Shown: in pieces, positions 49,858 to 59,353 of the stretch
How the letters are laid out: each line of letters starts with the position of its first letter
How positions within the stretch are numbered: the stretch's first letter is position 1
Assembly (NCBI GenBank): GCA_017856375.1
Contig: JAFMFC010000002.1
Location: forward strand, 26,740 to 90,739
Length of the DNA: 64,000 nt
Direction: 5' to 3'
Origin: Ilumatobacteraceae bacterium
Lineage (GTDB): Bacteria > Actinomycetota > Acidimicrobiia > Acidimicrobiales > Ilumatobacteraceae
Position numbers and translations under genes: made by a program
The notes under the pieces: model-generated
The model's database searches: none
What the model was told of the DNA's origin: nothing
Seen by the model: only the letters and a program-made list of their open reading frames with translations

Positions 49858-50916
49858 TCAAATGAACGTCTGCACCACAGGTTTGAATCCCCGCGCAATG
49901 AGACCCCCGCGAAGCAAGTCACGAGCTGCCAACTCCACGATCAGGACCAACACGCCCTGGTTCCCCTCAGCCGAGTGGGCAACCTCAAAGTTGGCCACGT
50001 TGACTCCAAGCTCGGCGGCGATGGCAAAAATCTCGACAGCTGCGCCCGAACGATCGGGAATGGGAATTCGGAACTCGACCACGTCACCAAGTTCCCGCAG
50101 CCTTGCGGGCAAGTTTGCGCGAGCATTCCGTGCCTCATGCAAACGAGACAGCAGCGCGTCACTGTCGCCATCCCCAACGATCCGACGCATTTCCGACAAA
50201 CCGGAAATGAGCGAGTCCAGTGCCCTGACGATCGCATTCTTGTTTTCTCTACAAATGTCCACCCAAATGGACGGCCCACCCGACGCGACACGTGTCATGT
50301 CGCGGAACCCGCCAGCGGCCAACCGCAAAATGGCAACGTGTTCTTCACTCTGCTTCGCCGCTAGGCCCATCAACGTCGCTGCGGTCAGATGGGGAAGGTG
50401 ACTCACGAGCGCTACTACTTCGTCGTGACGGGCGGGATCGAGCACGACGATCTCCGCACCCAGATCGCGGGCTAGCGAGGCAGCAGCCTCGAATGTGGCG
50501 TCACTCGTGCGCTCATGCGGCGTCAACACCCATGCGGCGCCAACGAACAGATCGGGATTGACTCCGGCAAGACCAGACAACTCACTTCCCGCCATCGGAT
50601 GCCCTCCGATGAATCGCGGATCAGAGATCTCGTCGATGACGTGGGATTTCACACTGCCGACGTCGGTGACGACCCCAGCAACCTGCTTCAGGAGTGCGTG
50701 TACTTCGCTGGCGATGTTCGATACGGGCGTTGCCACCACGGACACATCAGCTGCACTGTCAAGCACGTCATCGGTGATGACCCCCAGAGACAGCGCTTCA
50801 CTTACCACCGCGGGATCGGCATCGGTGCCATGAACACGCCAACCACGGCCAGACAGTCCACTCGCAACCGAGCCTCCGATGAGGCCTAGACCGACGACAT
50901 TGGCGCTGCGACTCAC
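49858..50916 (-). CDS. tyrA: prephenate dehydrogenase with C-terminal ACT domain
   Basis: About 352 residues. The NAD-binding fold starts 'ANVVGLGLIGGSVASGL', with 'VTDVGSVKSHV' and 'FIGGHPMAGSELSG' as catalytic and substrate parts; the C-terminal 80 residues ('VVEFRIPIPDRSGAAVEIFA') are an ACT domain for feedback by an aromatic amino acid. Start is drawn at GTG 50916, because TACCCT lies eight bases upstream; TTG 50925, coupled to the rluB stop, is the alternative. Confidence 0.94.
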   Translation of the reverse strand: MSRSANVVGLGLIGGSVASGLSGRGWRVHGTDADPAVVSEALSLGVITDDVLDSAADVSVVATPVSNIASEVHALLKQVAGVVTDVGSVKSHVIDEISDPRFIGGHPMAGSELSGLAGVNPDLFVGAAWVLTPHERTSDATFEAAASLARDLGAEIVVLDPARHDEVVALVSHLPHLTAATLMGLAAKQSEEHVAILRLAAGGFRDMTRVASGGPSIWVDICRENKNAIVRALDSLISGLSEMRRIVGDGDSDALLSRLHEARNARANLPARLRELGDVVEFRIPIPDRSGAAVEIFAIAAELGVNVANFEVAHSAEGNQGVLVLIVELAARDLLRGGLIARGFKPVVQTFI

Positions 50917-50921
50917 GGCGA

Positions 50922-51680
50922 TCAAGGGTATCCCTGAGCGCTCTTGTCAGCGCCCGTCAAGCGAAAGACTTCTTCCTTCGATAGGTGACGAAACTCACCA
51001 GGTTTCAGTCTGTTGTCGGTGATCGTTCCGATGCGGACTCGAATAAGTCGTTCGACGGAATGACCCACAGCAGCACACATCCTGCGTATTTGGCGGTTAC
51101 GCCCCTCCCCGATCGCGATTCGCAGTATTCCTGGTTCAGTCTGCGCAACCTTGGCCGGAGCAGTCACACCATCTTCGAGTTCGACACCTTCACGCAGAGC
51201 CCGAATGGAGGCTGGCTTCACTCCCGAATCTCCAGAACTCACCACGACCAAGTATTCCTTCTCACAACCAAAGCGTGGATGCATAACGCGATTTGCAAAT
51301 TGACCATCGTTCGTCAAGATGATCAAGCCCTCCGAATCAGCATCGAGACGACCAACTGGATATACGCGAGGACTTTCCGGCACCAGCGAGACCACCGTCT
51401 CGCGATCATGGGTATCACTTGCGGTCGATACAACACCTCTTGGTTTGTTCAACAGGTAATAGACGAAGTCCGGTCGTATGCCCACCGGCGCGCCGTCAAC
51501 CTCGACCAAGTCACGGTCGACATCCACACGCCGACCCAAAACGGCCACCTCACCATTGACCGTTACTCGACCTTCACTTATCAATTCCTCGCAATGACGC
51601 CTGCTACCGAAGCCACGGCTGGCGAGCACCTTCTGCAAACGCTCCGAATCGGCGCCTCCCGGCGCGGATGATGAGTCCAT
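50922..51680 (-). CDS. rluB: rRNA pseudouridine synthase (RluB/RsuA family)
   Basis: 252 residues. An N-terminal S4 domain ('RLQKVLASRGFGSRRHCEELI') is followed by the catalytic motif 'VGRLDADSEGLIILTNDG' with the catalytic Asp. It isomerises a uridine of the large or small subunit rRNA; the longer form fits RluB. In actinobacteria scpA-scpB-rluB is a conserved trio. Confidence 0.95.
   Translation of the reverse strand: MDSSSAPGGADSERLQKVLASRGFGSRRHCEELISEGRVTVNGEVAVLGRRVDVDRDLVEVDGAPVGIRPDFVYYLLNKPRGVVSTASDTHDRETVVSLVPESPRVYPVGRLDADSEGLIILTNDGQFANRVMHPRFGCEKEYLVVVSSGDSGVKPASIRALREGVELEDGVTAPAKVAQTEPGILRIAIGEGRNRQIRRMCAAVGHSVERLIRVRIGTITDNRLKPGEFRHLSKEEVFRLTGADKSAQGYP
50925..50930 (-). promoter_or_regulatory. 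possible tyrA hexamer
   Basis: TACCCT, eight bases before GTG 50916, lying across the last codons of rluB. Confidence 0.3.
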
Positions 51681-51688
51681 CGAGTCCT

Positions 51689-52330
51689 CTACTGCTCGTC
51701 GAGTGATTGAGTCTGCTGCTGCTCGTGGTTGACACCGTCGCTAGGCACAATGCGCAGCCCTCGTTCAAGCGCCTCCACTACCGAAGCGTCGGGCACGAAC
51801 TCCGAAATCGAGGGCAAGTCGGCCAGCGTGGCCAAACCGAGGCGTTCGAGGAACAAGCTCGTGGTGCCGAACATCACTGCCTGCCCTGGACCCTCATCGC
51901 GTCCGACCTCTGCGATATAACCGCGAGCCTGCAATGTGCGCATCACGGCATCCGGATCGACTCCGCGAATCGAAGCAATCTGACCACGGCTGATGGGCTG
52001 CTTGTACGCGATGATCGCCAAGGTTTCGAGGGCAGCAGCCGAAATTCGCGCCTGCTGGCTATCCAAGACAAAACGTTCGACGTACGCAGCAACATCGGGA
52101 TGAGATTGGAAGCGGTAACCACCAGCGACTTTCACCAGTTGAAAACCATGACCTGCATCCGCATAAGCCATCGCCAGACGCTGGCAGAGATCCTCAATGT
52201 CATCCTGCGGAACTTCGAGCAACTGCGACAACATCGACGGACTCACGGGCTCCATGGCAACCATCAGGATTCCCTCAAGTGCCTTGATGACTTCCGCGCT
52301 CGGACTGGATGATTCAGTCATTTCGTTCAC
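51689..52330 (-). CDS. scpB: chromosome segregation and condensation protein ScpB
   Basis: 213 residues. Two winged-helix domains, 'ALEGILMVAMEPVSPSMLSQ' and 'LETLAIIAYKQPISRGQIA', followed by 'MRTLQARGYIAEVGR' and an acidic tail. It binds the ScpA kleisin in the SMC complex. It overlaps scpA by four bases and precedes rluB by eight. Confidence 0.95.
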   Translation of the reverse strand: MNEMTESSSPSAEVIKALEGILMVAMEPVSPSMLSQLLEVPQDDIEDLCQRLAMAYADAGHGFQLVKVAGGYRFQSHPDVAAYVERFVLDSQQARISAAALETLAIIAYKQPISRGQIASIRGVDPDAVMRTLQARGYIAEVGRDEGPGQAVMFGTTSLFLERLGLATLADLPSISEFVPDASVVEALERGLRIVPSDGVNHEQQQTQSLDEQ

Positions 52331-53106
52331 CCCTCATAGTCGTCGATCGCCAAAGCGGCTTCGAAATCTCGGTCATCGCCGCCTACCCACTCCACCACGA
52401 TGTCACCGAAGCGATCAACTTGGTCGAGGTCGACTCTCCCCTGCTTGAACAATTCGAGAATTGCCAGAAAACGAACCACCACTTCGATTCGATCAGCAAT
52501 CGCGGAAGTGAGGTCTCGGAATGTCGTGCGACCGACGGAAGGCAACACGCGCAACATCTCGACCAAGGCGTCGCCAACGCTGGCACGAATCGGATTAACG
52601 TGATACAGATCGATCGCCAGAGGCACCTTGCGTTGCGTCGCCCTGAAGAAGGCCCGCTGGAGTCGCACCGGAGTAACACCTTCAAGAATGTCGGGAACGA
52701 GCTCGGAGAAGCGCTCGTCGGGCCCTGAGCGGCGAGGAAAACTGAGCGTGGCTTCGTCCAAGAGGTGGGAAAATGCAGATGCGACATCCTTGAATGTCTT
52801 GCAATCGAGAAGCCGAGAAAGCAGGAGGTCGCGCTCTTCCCACAGAGCCAATTCCTCATCCAGGTCAAGTGGGTCCCTACTCGGAACCAATCGGCGAGTT
52901 TTCAGCTCCACGAGCGTGGCGGCGATCAGGAGAAATTCGGTCGCCACATCGAGGTCGAGCGACTTCATCCGCTCGATTTCCGCGATGTAGGCCTCGACGA
53001 TCGTGAGCAACGAGATCTCGTGGATGTCAACTTCTTCTTTGAGGATGAGGTGCAGCAGCAGGTCGAAGGGACCATCAAAAACCGGCGTGTTTACCTCGTA
53101 AGCCAC
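52327..53106 (-). CDS. scpA: segregation and condensation protein ScpA (kleisin)
   Basis: 259 residues. 'FDGPFDLLLHLILKEEVDIHE' is the kleisin N-terminal signature that binds the SMC neck, 'FLLIAATLVELKTRRLVP' follows, and the C-terminal winged helix ends 'AALAIDDYEG'. GTG 53106 has TATTCT six bases upstream and faces trpS, whose start is 55 bases away. Confidence 0.95.
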   Translation of the reverse strand: MAYEVNTPVFDGPFDLLLHLILKEEVDIHEISLLTIVEAYIAEIERMKSLDLDVATEFLLIAATLVELKTRRLVPSRDPLDLDEELALWEERDLLLSRLLDCKTFKDVASAFSHLLDEATLSFPRRSGPDERFSELVPDILEGVTPVRLQRAFFRATQRKVPLAIDLYHVNPIRASVGDALVEMLRVLPSVGRTTFRDLTSAIADRIEVVVRFLAILELFKQGRVDLDQVDRFGDIVVEWVGGDDRDFEAALAIDDYEG

Positions 53107-53112
53107 ACGTGG

Positions 53113-53118
53113 AGAATA
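53113..53118 (-). promoter_or_regulatory. scpA unit hexamer
   Basis: TATTCT, spacer CCACGT, then GTG 53106. Confidence 0.6.
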
Positions 53119-53149
53119 GTTGAACCAAAATCGAGGCTCCGGGCTCCAC

Positions 53150-53155
53150 TACCGT
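53150..53155 (+). promoter_or_regulatory. trpS hexamer
   Basis: TACCGT, spacer GGAGCC, then GTG 53162; the spacer GGAG is too close to serve as a ribosome site. Confidence 0.6.
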
Positions 53156-53161
53156 GGAGCC

Positions 53162-54148
53162 GTGACGCGCGTCTTGTCCTGTATTCAGCCGACGGGGGAC
53201 GTGCATCTCGGCAATTACCTCGGCGCCCTGCGCAATTGGGTGAGCGGCCAACACCAGGCAGATGTCTTTCACGGCATCGTCGATCTCCATGCCCTGACCA
53301 TCACGGACCAACCACACGTCCTCGGGGAACGCACCCTTCACCTCGCTGCCGTGCTGTTTGCGGTCGGTCTCGACCCGAACAAGGCGACCGTATTCGTGCA
53401 GTCCCATGTCCCCGAGCACAACCAACTCGGCTGGGTGATGGAGTGTCTGGTCAGCTACGGCGAGTTGAGCCGGATGACCCAATTCAAGGACAAGTCCGCC
53501 AAACGAGAGGCCGAATTCGTCTCGGCCGGGTTGTTCACCTACCCCGCACTCCAGGCAGCCGACATTCTTCTTTATGACGCCGATGAAGTGCCTGTTGGTG
53601 ACGACCAGCGCCAGCACGTTGAGATCACTCGGGACATCGCGGTCAGATTCAACTCACGTTTTGGCGAGACCTTCGTCATTCCACGTGCGGTCACACCGAA
53701 GGTGGGAGCCCGGGTCATGGACCTCCAGCAACCAACGAGCAAGATGTCGAAATCTTCCGATGGCGACGCGGGAATCATCTATCTCCTCGAGGATCCCTCG
53801 TCGATCGCCAAGAAGTTCAAGCGCGCCGTCACCGACAGCGAGAACGAAGTTCGCTACGACAGAAACAACAAGCCGGGTGTTTCGAACCTGCTGGACATTC
53901 TTTCGGCGTGTACAGGCGAAACTCCGGAGTCCCTTGCTTCGAAATACACCCAATACGGATCGCTCAAGACCGACACGGGCGACGCAGTCGTCGCGACGCT
54001 CACCCCCATTCGAGAGCGTGCGTCTGAGTTGCTACAAGACAAGGCCGAACTCGCTCGACTCCTTGCAGTTGGCGCGGATCGTGCCCGCAGCGTGGCTATG
54101 AAGACGCTCTCGCGGGCGTACGACGCCATCGGCCTGTTGCGCCCGTAA
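53162..54148 (+). CDS. trpS: tryptophanyl-tRNA synthetase
   Basis: 328 residues from GTG 53162; the track start at 53120 adds 14 residues. The HIGH-like motif is 'GDVHLGNYLG' and KMSKS appears as 'TSKMSKSSDGDAG'. TACCGT is six bases upstream. It lies between scpA and the HD/xerD block, where mycobacteria have a parA-like gene. Stop is five bases from the convergent HD gene. Confidence 0.97.
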   Translation: MTRVLSCIQPTGDVHLGNYLGALRNWVSGQHQADVFHGIVDLHALTITDQPHVLGERTLHLAAVLFAVGLDPNKATVFVQSHVPEHNQLGWVMECLVSYGELSRMTQFKDKSAKREAEFVSAGLFTYPALQAADILLYDADEVPVGDDQRQHVEITRDIAVRFNSRFGETFVIPRAVTPKVGARVMDLQQPTSKMSKSSDGDAGIIYLLEDPSSIAKKFKRAVTDSENEVRYDRNNKPGVSNLLDILSACTGETPESLASKYTQYGSLKTDTGDAVVATLTPIRERASELLQDKAELARLLAVGADRARSVAMKTLSRAYDAIGLLRP

Positions 54149-54153
54149 ATCAG

Positions 54154-54591
54154 TCAGCAGTTGTCGGCCCACCGAAAGGCCGCCAACGCGCTTTGTCGAG
54201 CCGAGCCATCGAGAATGGCCTGAACATCGCGGGAGCACCCAGCATCGCGAAGCATCGTGATCCCTATCGATTCATGATCGTGATAAATCGCGAATCGAGA
54301 ACCACGTCGGCCGAACACCGTGGCCGCCACTCGACCGAGCGTTCCCAAGTTGCTTGCCACCTTGCCCACATCGTGCAAAGCAACACCAATGATCTCAGCA
54401 GTCGTCGCCTCGGGAAGTCGATGGAGGAACCGACCCACCACCTTGAGCGAATGCCGTTGATCAGACGCTGGCATGGTTCGCCAGAGCGTGAACTCCTGCT
54501 CGCTCATGATCTCTAGCAGGACCGACGCCTCAGATTCATCTGGAAAGCGACCCGACAGGGACTGCACGAATCGGCGAAGTAGATGAAACAT
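54154..54591 (-). CDS. HD-domain hydrolase-like protein
   Basis: 145 residues. The track ORF starts at 54822, but its first 77 residues run through xerD; ATG 54591 overlaps the xerD TGA by one base. 'ALHDVGKVASNLGTLGRVAA' has the paired His-Asp of HD phosphohydrolases; 'YHDHESIGITMLRDAGC' supplies the other His. The N-terminal 40 residues are helical. Substrate unknown; the family cleaves nucleotides or cyclic nucleotides. Confidence 0.8.
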   Translation of the reverse strand: MFHLLRRFVQSLSGRFPDESEASVLLEIMSEQEFTLWRTMPASDQRHSLKVVGRFLHRLPEATTAEIIGVALHDVGKVASNLGTLGRVAATVFGRRGSRFAIYHDHESIGITMLRDAGCSRDVQAILDGSARQSALAAFRWADNC

Positions 54592-55505
54592 CAGGATCTC
54601 GCTCGAGGGTGTGCCTCGCGATATGCCGCAAAAAGCAGTTCGTTGTCCACCTTCGTGTACACCTGTGTGGTCGTGACAGACGCATGACCGAGTAGCTCTT
54701 GGACCACGCGCAGATCGGCACCATTCACCAACATGTGAGTTGCGCACGAGTGCCGCAATACGTGTGGCGAGAGATCGACCTTGATGCCGGCTCGCATCGC
54801 GTACTTCTTGACTATCCCCCATGCAGCTTGCCGTGTCAGCCGCGTTCCACGCACGCCGAGAAAGACGGCGTCCGCATCATCTCGCCTCGCCCACTGCTGG
54901 GGTTCCACAAACGGGCGGCCGGAAGGTCCGAGCCACCGAGTGAGTGCCATGTGCGCTTGACGACCGAACGGCACAATCCGTTCCTTTGACCCCTTACCGA
55001 ACAATCGGACGAGCGAGTTCTCCATGTCCAGGTCGGAGAGACGAAGTCCACACGCTTCGGATATTCGCGCTCCCGTTCCGTAGAGAAACTCAAGAAGCGC
55101 CTGATCACGTATGGCCAACGCGTCGACGCCTGTAACGCTTTCCAACAGGCGGATCACGTCATCTTGAGAGAGCGCCTTCGGGATACCCTTCGGCACTGCG
55201 ACACCTTCGATCATCGACATCGGGTCGTCGATGCGCACGCCTTCTTCAACGAGGAATCGATGAAACACTCGCAGAGTGGCAATTGCCCTGGCCACGCTCT
55301 TCGGAGACTTACCCCCGCTTCGTTGTCTGGAGACGAACCGCTCGATGTCGGCGACCGTGGCCCGCTCCATCGAGACATCCGTCTCAGAGAGGAATTTCCC
55401 GTATCCGACTAGATCCGATCGATAGGCAATGATCGTTCGCTCACTGCGTCCTTGTTCGACTGCAAGCCAACCGAGGAATCGGTCGAGAGAGTTGATCTCC
55501 GTCAT
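54591..55505 (-). CDS. xerD: tyrosine recombinase XerD
   Basis: 304 residues. The core-binding SAM-like domain is at residues 1-90. The catalytic residues are Arg in 'GTGARISEACGL', Lys in the beta hairpin 'LFGKGSKERIVPF', 'HVLRHSCATH' (His-x-x-Arg), His in 'LLGHASVTTT' and the nucleophile Tyr in 'QVYTKV'. It resolves chromosome dimers at dif with XerC. Overlaps the Nudix gene by four bases. Confidence 0.95.
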   Translation of the reverse strand: MTEINSLDRFLGWLAVEQGRSERTIIAYRSDLVGYGKFLSETDVSMERATVADIERFVSRQRSGGKSPKSVARAIATLRVFHRFLVEEGVRIDDPMSMIEGVAVPKGIPKALSQDDVIRLLESVTGVDALAIRDQALLEFLYGTGARISEACGLRLSDLDMENSLVRLFGKGSKERIVPFGRQAHMALTRWLGPSGRPFVEPQQWARRDDADAVFLGVRGTRLTRQAAWGIVKKYAMRAGIKVDLSPHVLRHSCATHMLVNGADLRVVQELLGHASVTTTQVYTKVDNELLFAAYREAHPRARS

Positions 55506-56041
55506 GCAACCATCGAGACGGCACGCAGGATTCCGATGATCGCCAGCGAGTTGATCACCTCGCCACGTTCCACCATGCGCACCGCCTCGTCCAGGTCAAC
55601 CAGATGGATCGATGACGACATCTCCTCGGGGCCTTGCGGGGACGCCTCGCCTCGCTGCAGATCACTGGCCAGGTACAACTCCGCCACCGAGTTGCTGGTA
55701 CCGGGCGACTGGGCTACTTGACCAATTTGACGCCAAGTAGAACCGACATAACCCGTCTCCTCACGCAGCTCTCGCTTCGCACAATCGAGCGGCGTCTCGC
55801 CCTCCACATCGCGCATGCCGGCGGGAATTTCCCACAGCACCATGTCAAGTGCTGGCCGGTACTGGCGCACCATCACCAATTGCCGATCGCCATCCACCGC
55901 AGCAATCGCCACCACACCCGGTGAATCAACAAACGTGCGGGAAAAGCCATTGCCCTCGGGATCACAGAATTCACGCTCGACCAACCGCCACGCTGCCCAC
56001 TCATGGAGCGTGCGTCGCTCCCCGGCCTCGAACGGCCTCAT
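55502..56041 (-). CDS. Nudix hydrolase, ADP-ribose pyrophosphatase-like
   Basis: 179 residues. The Nudix box is 'GMRDVEGETPLDCAKRELRE' continuing 'ETG', i.e. Gx5Ex7REUxEExGU. The preceding strand 'MVRQYRPALDMVLWEIPAG' fits the ADP-ribose hydrolase group. In mycobacteria a Nudix gene also sits between pyrG and xerD (Rv1700). Start ATG 56041 is five bases after the pyrG stop. Confidence 0.93.
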   Translation of the reverse strand: MRPFEAGERRTLHEWAAWRLVEREFCDPEGNGFSRTFVDSPGVVAIAAVDGDRQLVMVRQYRPALDMVLWEIPAGMRDVEGETPLDCAKRELREETGYVGSTWRQIGQVAQSPGTSNSVAELYLASDLQRGEASPQGPEEMSSSIHLVDLDEAVRMVERGEVINSLAIIGILRAVSMVA

Positions 56042-56046
56042 GTCAC

Positions 56047-57693
56047 TCAGCCGCGGGTCGATGAAACCGACGTTTGCGTTTCGGCCAACGGGACGCGCTT
56101 GCTGCGACGCTGCAACGCTGCCCCGATGAAATCGCGGAACAGCGGATGCGGCCGATCTGGACGACTCTTGAACTCAGGATGCGCCTGAGTGCCGACCCAG
56201 AACGGATGGTCGCGCAATTCGATGAACTCCACCAATCGCTTGTCGGGTGAAGTTCCGCTGCAAAGAAAGCCCTTTTCCTCGAAGCGTGTGCGGAACTGTG
56301 AGTTGAACTCGTAGCGGTGACGGTGACGCTCGGACACCACGGGCTCGCCGTACGCGGCAGCCACCTTCGTACCCGGCTCGAGCACCGCGTAGTACGCGCC
56401 AAGTCGCATGGTTCCACCCATGTCGGTAACTTCGCGCTGATCGATCATCAAGTCGATCACCGGGTTCTGGGTGGAGAGATCGAACTCCGTCGAATTCGCA
56501 TCGGTGAGGCCGAGCACATGGCGAGCGAACTCGATCGTCATGACCTGCATGCCGAGGCAAAGGCCGAGGCACGGCACACCCTCTTCACGGGCGATCTCTG
56601 CCGCCCTGATCTTGCCCTCGATGCCACGGGGACCGAATCCGCCAGGAATCACGATGCCGTCGAGATCCGCCAGGCGACCTTCAGCGAGCAGACCTTCGAC
56701 ATTTTCGGCCTGGATCCAGACGATCTCCACCTTGGCCGCGTGATGGAAGCCGGCGTGCTTGAGACTCTCGACCACCGACAGATAGGCGTCCTGCAGTTCG
56801 ACGTATTTGCCGATCAAGCCGATGCGCACGGGAGCGGTCGAAGCTTCGACCCGCGCGACCAATTCGCGCCATGGTCGCAAGTCGATCTCTGCTTCGATGC
56901 GCAAGACGTCACAAATCCGTGAGTCAAGCCCTTCTTCGTGAAGGATCAATGGAAGCTCGTAGATGTTACGCACGTCGGCAGCATTGATCACGTTGCGATG
57001 ATCGACGTCGCACTGATTCGAGATCTTCCGCTTGAGTTGGTCGCTCACCGGCTCGTCGCTTCGACACACGATCACGTCGGGCTGAATGCCGCGACTACGC
57101 AATTCGGTGACCGAGTGTTGCGTGGGTTTAGTCTTCTGCTCACCGCTTGGTCCAATGAAGGGAACCAGCGTGACGTGCACGTAACAGACGTTGTCGCGAC
57201 CAACTTCGTTGCGGAATTGTCGAATCGCTTCGAGGAACGGGAGAATCTCGATGTCGCCGACGGTTCCACCCACCTCGGTGATGACCACATCCACATCATC
57301 GGTTGCCAAGCGTTGAATGCGACGCTTGATCTCATCCGTCACATGGGGAATGACCTGCACCGTGCGACCCAGGTAGTCACCCCGACGCTCCGCGGCCAGC
57401 ACGGCCTGATAGATGCTTCCTGTGGTTGCATTAGACGCTCGAGTCAGACTTTCGTCAATGAATCGCTCGTAGTGACCGAGGTCAAGATCGGTTTCACCGC
57501 CGTCATCGGTGACGAACACTTCACCATGCTCGAACGGATTCATTGTTCCCGGATCGACATTGATATAGGGATCGAGCTTTTGCATCGTGACGCGCAAACC
57601 ACGCATCTTCAGGAGACGACCTAGCGAAGATGCGGTCAGACCTTTGCCGAGGGAACTTGCCACGCCACCAGTCACGAATATGTGCTTTGGCAT
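56047..57693 (-). CDS. pyrG: CTP synthase
   Basis: 548 residues from ATG 57693; the track adds 82 upstream residues that cross the leader. The synthase domain starts '[20 protein letters not shown]' (nucleotide loop) and the C-terminal glutaminase has the nucleophile Cys in '[13 protein letters not shown]' and His-Glu in '[14 protein letters not shown]'. It makes CTP from UTP, ATP and glutamine. GGAGG four bases before the ATG is the ribosome site, and the leader folds in two alternative ways (see the leader entry). Confidence 0.97.
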   Translation of the reverse strand: MPKHIFVTGGVASSLGKGLTASSLGRLLKMRGLRVTMQKLDPYINVDPGTMNPFEHGEVFVTDDGGETDLDLGHYERFIDESLTRASNATTGSIYQAVLAAERRGDYLGRTVQVIPHVTDEIKRRIQRLATDDVDVVITEVGGTVGDIEILPFLEAIRQFRNEVGRDNVCYVHVTLVPFIGPSGEQKTKPTQHSVTELRSRGIQPDVIVCRSDEPVSDQLKRKISNQCDVDHRNVINAADVRNIYELPLILHEEGLDSRICDVLRIEAEIDLRPWRELVARVEASTAPVRIGLIGKYVELQDAYLSVVESLKHAGFHHAAKVEIVWIQAENVEGLLAEGRLADLDGIVIPGGFGPRGIEGKIRAAEIAREEGVPCLGLCLGMQVMTIEFARHVLGLTDANSTEFDLSTQNPVIDLMIDQREVTDMGGTMRLGAYYAVLEPGTKVAAAYGEPVVSERHRHRYEFNSQFRTRFEEKGFLCSGTSPDKRLVEFIELRDHPFWVGTQAHPEFKSRPDRPHPLFRDFIGAALQRRSKRVPLAETQTSVSSTRG

Positions 57694-57732
57694 TCGCCCT
57701 CCGCCCTTTCCGGGCGGAAACGCTTTCCGCCC
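57694..57732 (-). promoter_or_regulatory. pyrG leader with two mutually exclusive hairpins
   Basis: In mRNA sense the arms are GGGCGGAAA, UUUCCGCCC and GGGCGGAGG. Arm 2 can pair with arm 1 (nine Watson-Crick pairs, loop GCG) or with arm 3 (six Watson-Crick pairs, one U-A and two U-G, loop GGAAA). Arm 3 contains the GGAGG of pyrG, so the second form hides the ribosome site and the first form frees it. No ligand is implied. Confidence 0.55.
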
Positions 57733-57760
57733 TACGACGGAAGAACAGCATAACCGTGCC

Positions 57761-59353
57761 TCAGCGTGCGGCTTGTTTCCCCTTACGGCGAGCCTCGAGG
57801 AGCGACGTGGAGTGGGCGATCGCCGCAGGATCATCCGTGGCTCCCGACAGCATTCGAGCGATCTCACCCACCCGATCCGTCCCAGCAAGTGCTGACACCC
57901 CAGCGAACGTGGCTCCCTTGCGGACGGATTTGTGGACACTTAAGTGCTGCTGGGCATTTGCGGCGACCTGGGCGAGGTGGGTGACTACCAGCACCTGGTG
58001 GCGCTCGGCGATCTCCCCCAGCGCAGCACCAACGGCCACCGCAGCCTCGCCGCCGATTCCCGCGTCTACTTCGTCGAACACCAAGGTCGATGGCCCGCTG
58101 GTCAACACCATACGTAAAGCCAACATCGTTCGAGCCAACTCGCCACCTGAGGCCACCTTCGTCAAGGGAAGTGGGTGGCTCCCCGGATTGGCGGATAGGA
58201 GGAACGTCACCTGTTCACCCGCCTCGCCCTGGACATCGATCGCCACGGTGGCATTGGGCATGGCCAGCTTGCGCAGATGCTTCTCCGTGGCACTTGCTAG
58301 TGGTGCAGCTACCGACTTCCTCTTCTCCAAGATGAGGGCTTGCTCACGCGCCAGTTCGGCTAGTGCAACAGTTCGCTCCTCTTCCAGACGAGCTGCCCGC
58401 TCCTCGTACCCGACAAGCTCGGCCAAACGTTGACGGGTAACGCCCAGGTACTCGATCACCTCGGTCAGTTGATCGCCGTACTTGCGCTTGATCTCGGACA
58501 ACAGGTTCAGTCGAAGGCGAACCTCGTTCAGTCGTTCCGGATTCTCCTCGACATCTTCTGCCATCGAACGAAGTTCAGAAGAGAGATCACCGACCTCATT
58601 CTGCAGAGCACGGAGCCTGTTCACAAAACCGTCGAAAGCATCCCGACCACCAAGACGAGACATTGCCTCACCCACGCGATCCGCCGCACCTTCTTCATCA
58701 GTCAAGACGGTGGTCGCCGACCACAACGCTTCTCGGAGTTGGTTGGCGTTCGCGAGCATCTCCTCTTCTTGACGCAATTGCTCGTCTTCACTGGGCGACT
58801 GAATCGCGGCTGCTTCGATCTCCTCCACCTGGAACGACAGCAAGTCGATTTCGCGCGCTCGCTGCCGTTCGTCTCCGCCAAACGTGGCCAAGGCGGCGTC
58901 GATCTCCGTCACACGATGGCGAGCCTGCTCCAGAGCAGAGAGATCGATCTGCCCAAAGGCGTCAACGGCAGCGCGCTGTTCCGCGGCTCCCAGTAACGAC
59001 TGATGAGCGTGTTGACCGTGGAGATCCACCAATTTGGCTCCAACCTCGGACAACTGAGTCACGGTGGCCAACCGGCCGTTGATATACGCCCGAGACCGGC
59101 CATCTTGAGGTACGACCCGGGTGATGATCATCTCTTCGTCGCCCAAGACGAAACGGCCCTCTACCGATGCTTCGGTGGCGCCCGACCGAATCACCGTGGA
59201 GTCGGCACGCTCTCCCACCAACAGCGAAATCGCTTCGACCACCATCGTCTTTCCTGCACCCGTTTCACCAGTCAATGCGATGAGACCGCCTTCCAACACC
59301 AAATTGACCTCTTCGATCACACCGAGGTTTTGGATGCGAAGCTCCTGGAGCAT
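57761..59353 (-). CDS. recN: DNA repair protein RecN
   Basis: 530 residues, SMC-like. Walker A '[13 protein letters not shown]' at residues 29-41, a long coiled coil in the middle, then signature '[17 protein letters not shown]' and Walker B '[16 protein letters not shown]'. Acts early in double-strand break repair. ATG 59353 overlaps the nadK stop by one base; pyrG follows after a 67-base leader. Confidence 0.96.
   Translation of the reverse strand: MLQELRIQNLGVIEEVNLVLEGGLIALTGETGAGKTMVVEAISLLVGERADSTVIRSGATEASVEGRFVLGDEEMIITRVVPQDGRSRAYINGRLATVTQLSEVGAKLVDLHGQHAHQSLLGAAEQRAAVDAFGQIDLSALEQARHRVTEIDAALATFGGDERQRAREIDLLSFQVEEIEAAAIQSPSEDEQLRQEEEMLANANQLREALWSATTVLTDEEGAADRVGEAMSRLGGRDAFDGFVNRLRALQNEVGDLSSELRSMAEDVEENPERLNEVRLRLNLLSEIKRKYGDQLTEVIEYLGVTRQRLAELVGYEERAARLEEERTVALAELAREQALILEKRKSVAAPLASATEKHLRKLAMPNATVAIDVQGEAGEQVTFLLSANPGSHPLPLTKVASGGELARTMLALRMVLTSGPSTLVFDEVDAGIGGEAAVAVGAALGEIAERHQVLVVTHLAQVAANAQQHLSVHKSVRKGATFAGVSALAGTDRVGEIARMLSGATDDPAAIAHSTSLLEARRKGKQAAR

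Noticed and set aside
54592-54822. 77-residue extension of the HD-domain protein
   Set aside because: Overlaps the catalytic end of xerD in another frame; ATG 54591 overlaps the xerD stop by one base, the typical coupling here.
57712-57732. recN intrinsic terminator
   Set aside because: The hairpin is strong but is followed by GGAAAGGGCGG, not a U-run, and pyrG starts just downstream in the same direction.
57694-57939. 82-residue N-terminal extension of CTP synthase
   Set aside because: Crosses the recN end and the hairpin leader; CTP synthase starts at '[16 protein letters not shown]'.
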